A DNA stretch of 64,000 nucleotides from Prunus persica. Its lineage: Eukaryota > Streptophyta > Magnoliopsida > Rosales > Rosaceae. The stretch spans positions 29,632,131-29,696,130 of the forward strand of contig NC_034009.1 in NCBI RefSeq assembly GCF_000346465.2, in the 5' to 3' direction. Both the position numbers and the translations under genes were made by a program. The notes under the pieces were generated by a model. The model was not told the origin of the DNA and did not search any database. It saw nothing but the letters and a program-made list of their open reading frames with translations. Position 1 is the stretch's first letter, and every line of letters begins with the position of its first letter. Below are positions 61,446 to 64,000 of the stretch, piece after piece.

Positions 61446-63525
61446 GTATAGTTCTCTAAGAAACTCTTTCACAATGATATATGAAAAATCTAACGTAGGT
61501 ATTAACTCGATGGCCTCAACTCAACTGCTCGCTCCTTCTGAGCCTACCCTTCTATTATAACAGCAATTCCTTACTGTGGAAAAAAAGAATTAGAATAACA
61601 AGTTAAGATAAAAGGTGACAACTAAAAGGATGGTACGTAGTGTTTGAGGAGAATGGAATAACTTGTATTGGCAAAATGACAGAGCTGCACTGCACTTGAA
61701 GGCTGTTGGCATCAGATGCTTTTTCTTACTTATTGCTTACCCTGTTATCTGAAATTGTTAGAAATCAATCTTCGCGTTTGGTAATTGGTATGAATAACTG
61801 AATATACGACGTTTTAAAGGTATAATAATGCGATCATGGAAATAATTAATTATATGATTCCTTTCGGACATAATTGCATGGTTCTTGGACTTTAGGGGTG
61901 TTCTAGAGCATTGAAAAGAACCGAGCGGCTCACGCTGCGGCTTCGTTTGGTATAGGAGCGGTGCATAGGGTTACCTGGCTGGATCAGCCACCACCTTCCG
62001 TCCCTTATGGGTGTTTTAACCTCTGATGGGCTTCCTTGCCCCCCTGTTATTTAATATTTTGCTTTACTGGGTTAGGTTTCCTGCACTAAGCTGTGACTAG
62101 CATGTGCTCCTTTCCCAGCTTTTGCTTATCTTGTATCCTCCTTTGGGCTGCCCTGTCTGGGGTTTATGAAGTATCTTTTATGACCAAAATAAAAAATAAA
62201 AAACCACGATATTGAAATATCTAATGCGAATTTGGTTCTAAGCTAATGAATGAACGTAACGTTATAAGATGCAATTCGTTGAAGACTATTTGTTTGAATC
62301 TCTACTTTGATCTTCGGGACAATGTCAAAGAAACCCACTTGAGGGTCATCTTTCAAGGATTATTCTTACTAAATATCATTCATATTGAAACTTGTTTGGT
62401 AATTTAAAATGTGCAAAAAATGCAATTCGTTGAATAAAACTGAAACGAAAATGTGGAAAATCCGATGGCTAAACAATTCCTGATTTAGCTGAATTTTGCC
62501 CGGATAATATCATTCTTACTATAGAAAGCATATATATGTGTGTGTGTGTGTGCATATGTTGAAATAAATGTGGGCAATGGCATTGTTGTAAGTTGCAACA
62601 GTTTCCCATATTCTCTAAGTGCCGGAGCAAGATGCATCTTCATTTTCAAACTGTATTAATTTCATCTTTCTGGCCATGTATGAAGGAGAGGAAGGTCCTC
62701 GTACGTTCTTCTTCTTTCCTGTTTTGTAGTCTGCATTAATTTTTAACTTCTGGGGTCTCATAGCATATTTTTTGCCTATAAATTCCCATTTTTAAATAGA
62801 GATGGTCTAGATTAGAAAACAAAGAGGCGCACCAGGGGATCAGGATCCTAGGACTAGCTAGTCTGCCGTATCCTATGAGTTTGGAGAGTTGAGCTTTCTT
62901 GAGTACTGGTCAGTCTAGCTAGGAATTTCTCAACTTCATTTCTGCCAAGCCTATGAACAAACAGCAAATTAAACGTTGTTCAACAAAGCGTGGTTCTACT
63001 TGATTTTATCAGACAAAAGGTATTTGGGAAGGATCTTTAGCCAATTAGACAACAGCCCACCTTAGTATAAATCTGCTTTTTATCTCACTTTATTTTATCA
63101 GATTCTCTTTAGCTTTATTCCACATTAGAATAGAACGAATAGATCAAAATTTCCCAAGTTTTTACTTTCAGTATGACTTCAATCCTGAACATTTTTTCTT
63201 ATTAATTAGTCATCCTTGTTTTAACTTGTAATCAATTAAACCCCTTGCAGTTTGCAACATTACCCTCATTAACCTGCTCAAAATGTCATGACCAAGTTTT
63301 TCGAGTTCATCTGGTTAAGCACTTGAACTTTCTGAGCCAATGGCAAGCAAGGACCAGTTCCTTCTAAAATATAGGTATCTTTTTATTCATTACGCCAAGC
63401 CTAAAACGAGAGACATGTACATATATCACAACCAAGTGATCTGGTTATGTTATTATAAAACATAGGGAGGGCCGCGGTGATTTAGCATCTTCATGTACTC
63501 CACACCTTGCGCAGTTGGTTTTCAT
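61446..63525. other. Spacer between A2 and B2 (duplication copy 2)
   Basis: Aligns by eye with 46547-48289 apart from insertions. The A2 promoter lies at its left, with TTATAATAG about 110 bp upstream of the start. A short (TG)n run lies near 62535. A retroposon-like insert is listed separately. Confidence 0.65.
61926..62208 (+). mobile_element. Retroposon-like insert with A-rich tail
   Basis: A GC-richer segment absent from the first duplicate ends in AAAATAAAAAATAAAAAACC and is flanked by ATTGAAA on both sides (about 61919 and 62202). It includes CTTTGGGCTGCCCTGTCTGG and TTTATGACCAAAAT, which resemble the 3' end of a plant LINE. The family assignment is a guess. Confidence 0.4.
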
Positions 63526-63874
63526 CTAATTCTTGGCTGCAGGCTTGCTTCCCGTTGTCTAAGAAAACAGTCATAATAAAAAGCTTGTAAGCACATAATC
63601 AATGCCCCATAAGTGTTAGAAGATTCTATGTAAGAATAAACTTAAGAAATAAATGGAGAATAAGTGCTTATAATTCAATAGCATGATGGGGTATGTAGGC
63701 TTGCTTGCTTACCTTCTTCTTAGGCTCCCTAGGCTTTGGCTCAGCCTTCTTAGGGGCTGGTTTGGAGGCCGGAGCTCTGGGCGTGGTGCTACTAGCTTTG
63801 GGAGCAGGTTCTTTCTTGGCCTGCCCTGCAGAGGGTTGAGTGCCAACAGGTTTCTCAACCTTGAGTGATGCCAT
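63526..63874 (-). CDS. Small basic Lys/Ala/Pro-rich protein, gene B2
   Basis: Two exons, 63874-63713 and 63558-63526, give 64 residues, starting MASLKVEKPVGTQPSAGQ and ending TTGSKPAAKN. The middle is Lys/Pro/Ala-rich (APASKPAPKKAEPKPREPKK). Exon lengths (162 and 33 bases) equal those of A1, so A and B are paralogues. The start MAS is shared by all three genes. Charge suggests binding to nucleic acid or acidic partners, but no function is known to me. Confidence 0.75.
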
Positions 63875-63956
63875 TTTCTGTTTGTTAAGCTCACACACAA
63901 AAGTGTTCGTTTGCTTCCTGTCTGGCTTCAATTGTTAGCTCTACTATGATACAGCC

Positions 63957-63964
63957 ATTTTATA
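63957..63964 (-). promoter_or_regulatory. TATA box of gene B2
   Basis: TATAAAAT on the minus strand, 83 bp upstream of the B2 start codon. Confidence 0.6.
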
Positions 63965-64000
63965 GTTGAGGTTCATAATTGTGACCCGGAATCAGAATCC

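Overview
This is a plant nuclear DNA window, AT-rich and with spliced genes, from a eudicot. The gene order and the kind of transposable elements suggest Rosaceae, possibly Prunus; that genus-level guess is inference. Seven conserved host genes are readable with full exon structures: a small unknown membrane protein (239-703, +), a four-EF-hand calmodulin-like protein of the CML15/16 type (1714-2190, +), a P4-ATPase lipid flippase of the ALA9/10 type (3352-8392, -), the chloroplast tRNA-arginine adenosine deaminase TADA (15547-20624, +), a lysine-rich arabinogalactan protein of the AGP17/18/19 type (22019-22959, +), a plastid DNL/Zim17 zinc-finger protein (23223-24437, -), the SPX-EXS phosphate exporter PHO1;H1 (25038-30177, -) and an isoprenylcysteine methylesterase-like alpha/beta hydrolase (41515-45749, +), eight in all when the unknown protein is counted. 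The order flippase, TADA, AGP, Zim17, PHO1;H1 matches Arabidopsis At1g68710-At1g68740. CML beside a flippase matches At3g25600-At3g25610, and the ICME-like gene beside a flippase recalls At1g26120-At1g26130. The window therefore looks like an unfractionated version of a block that Arabidopsis keeps in pieces.

Between genes, 8.4-15.5 kb and 30.2-41.5 kb are long non-coding stretches with GA/CT microsatellites, tRNA-derived SINE traces, two small inverted-repeat elements and a 1.3 kb PIF/Harbinger-like element with a TTA target duplication (39560-40881).

From 46 kb to the end the window is different. A pair of tiny Lys/Ala/Pro-rich basic protein genes (called A and B here) was tandemly duplicated, giving A1 (46271-46546), a truncated B1 (48290-48322), A2 (61015-61445) and B2 (63526-63874), all on the minus strand. 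Two LTR retrotransposons with intact 5-bp target duplications then landed in the 3' flank of A2: EL1 (48470-54442, duplication AATCT) and EL2 (54640-60999, duplication TAATC). Neither shows reverse transcriptase or integrase, so both look non-autonomous. They share most of their interior but have different LTRs.

The most unusual content is inside these two elements. Behind its primer site, EL2 carries a GC-rich cassette of short host exon pieces: an O-methyltransferase, an antisense U-box/armadillo protein, a 14-3-3 protein, a RabA GTPase and a calcium-dependent protein kinase. EL1 carries an antisense coiled-coil reading frame (50658-51209) that is cleanly absent from EL2. Both hold an array of GC-rich hairpins separated by AT-rich spacers and a long series of degenerate GAAGTTCC-like motifs.
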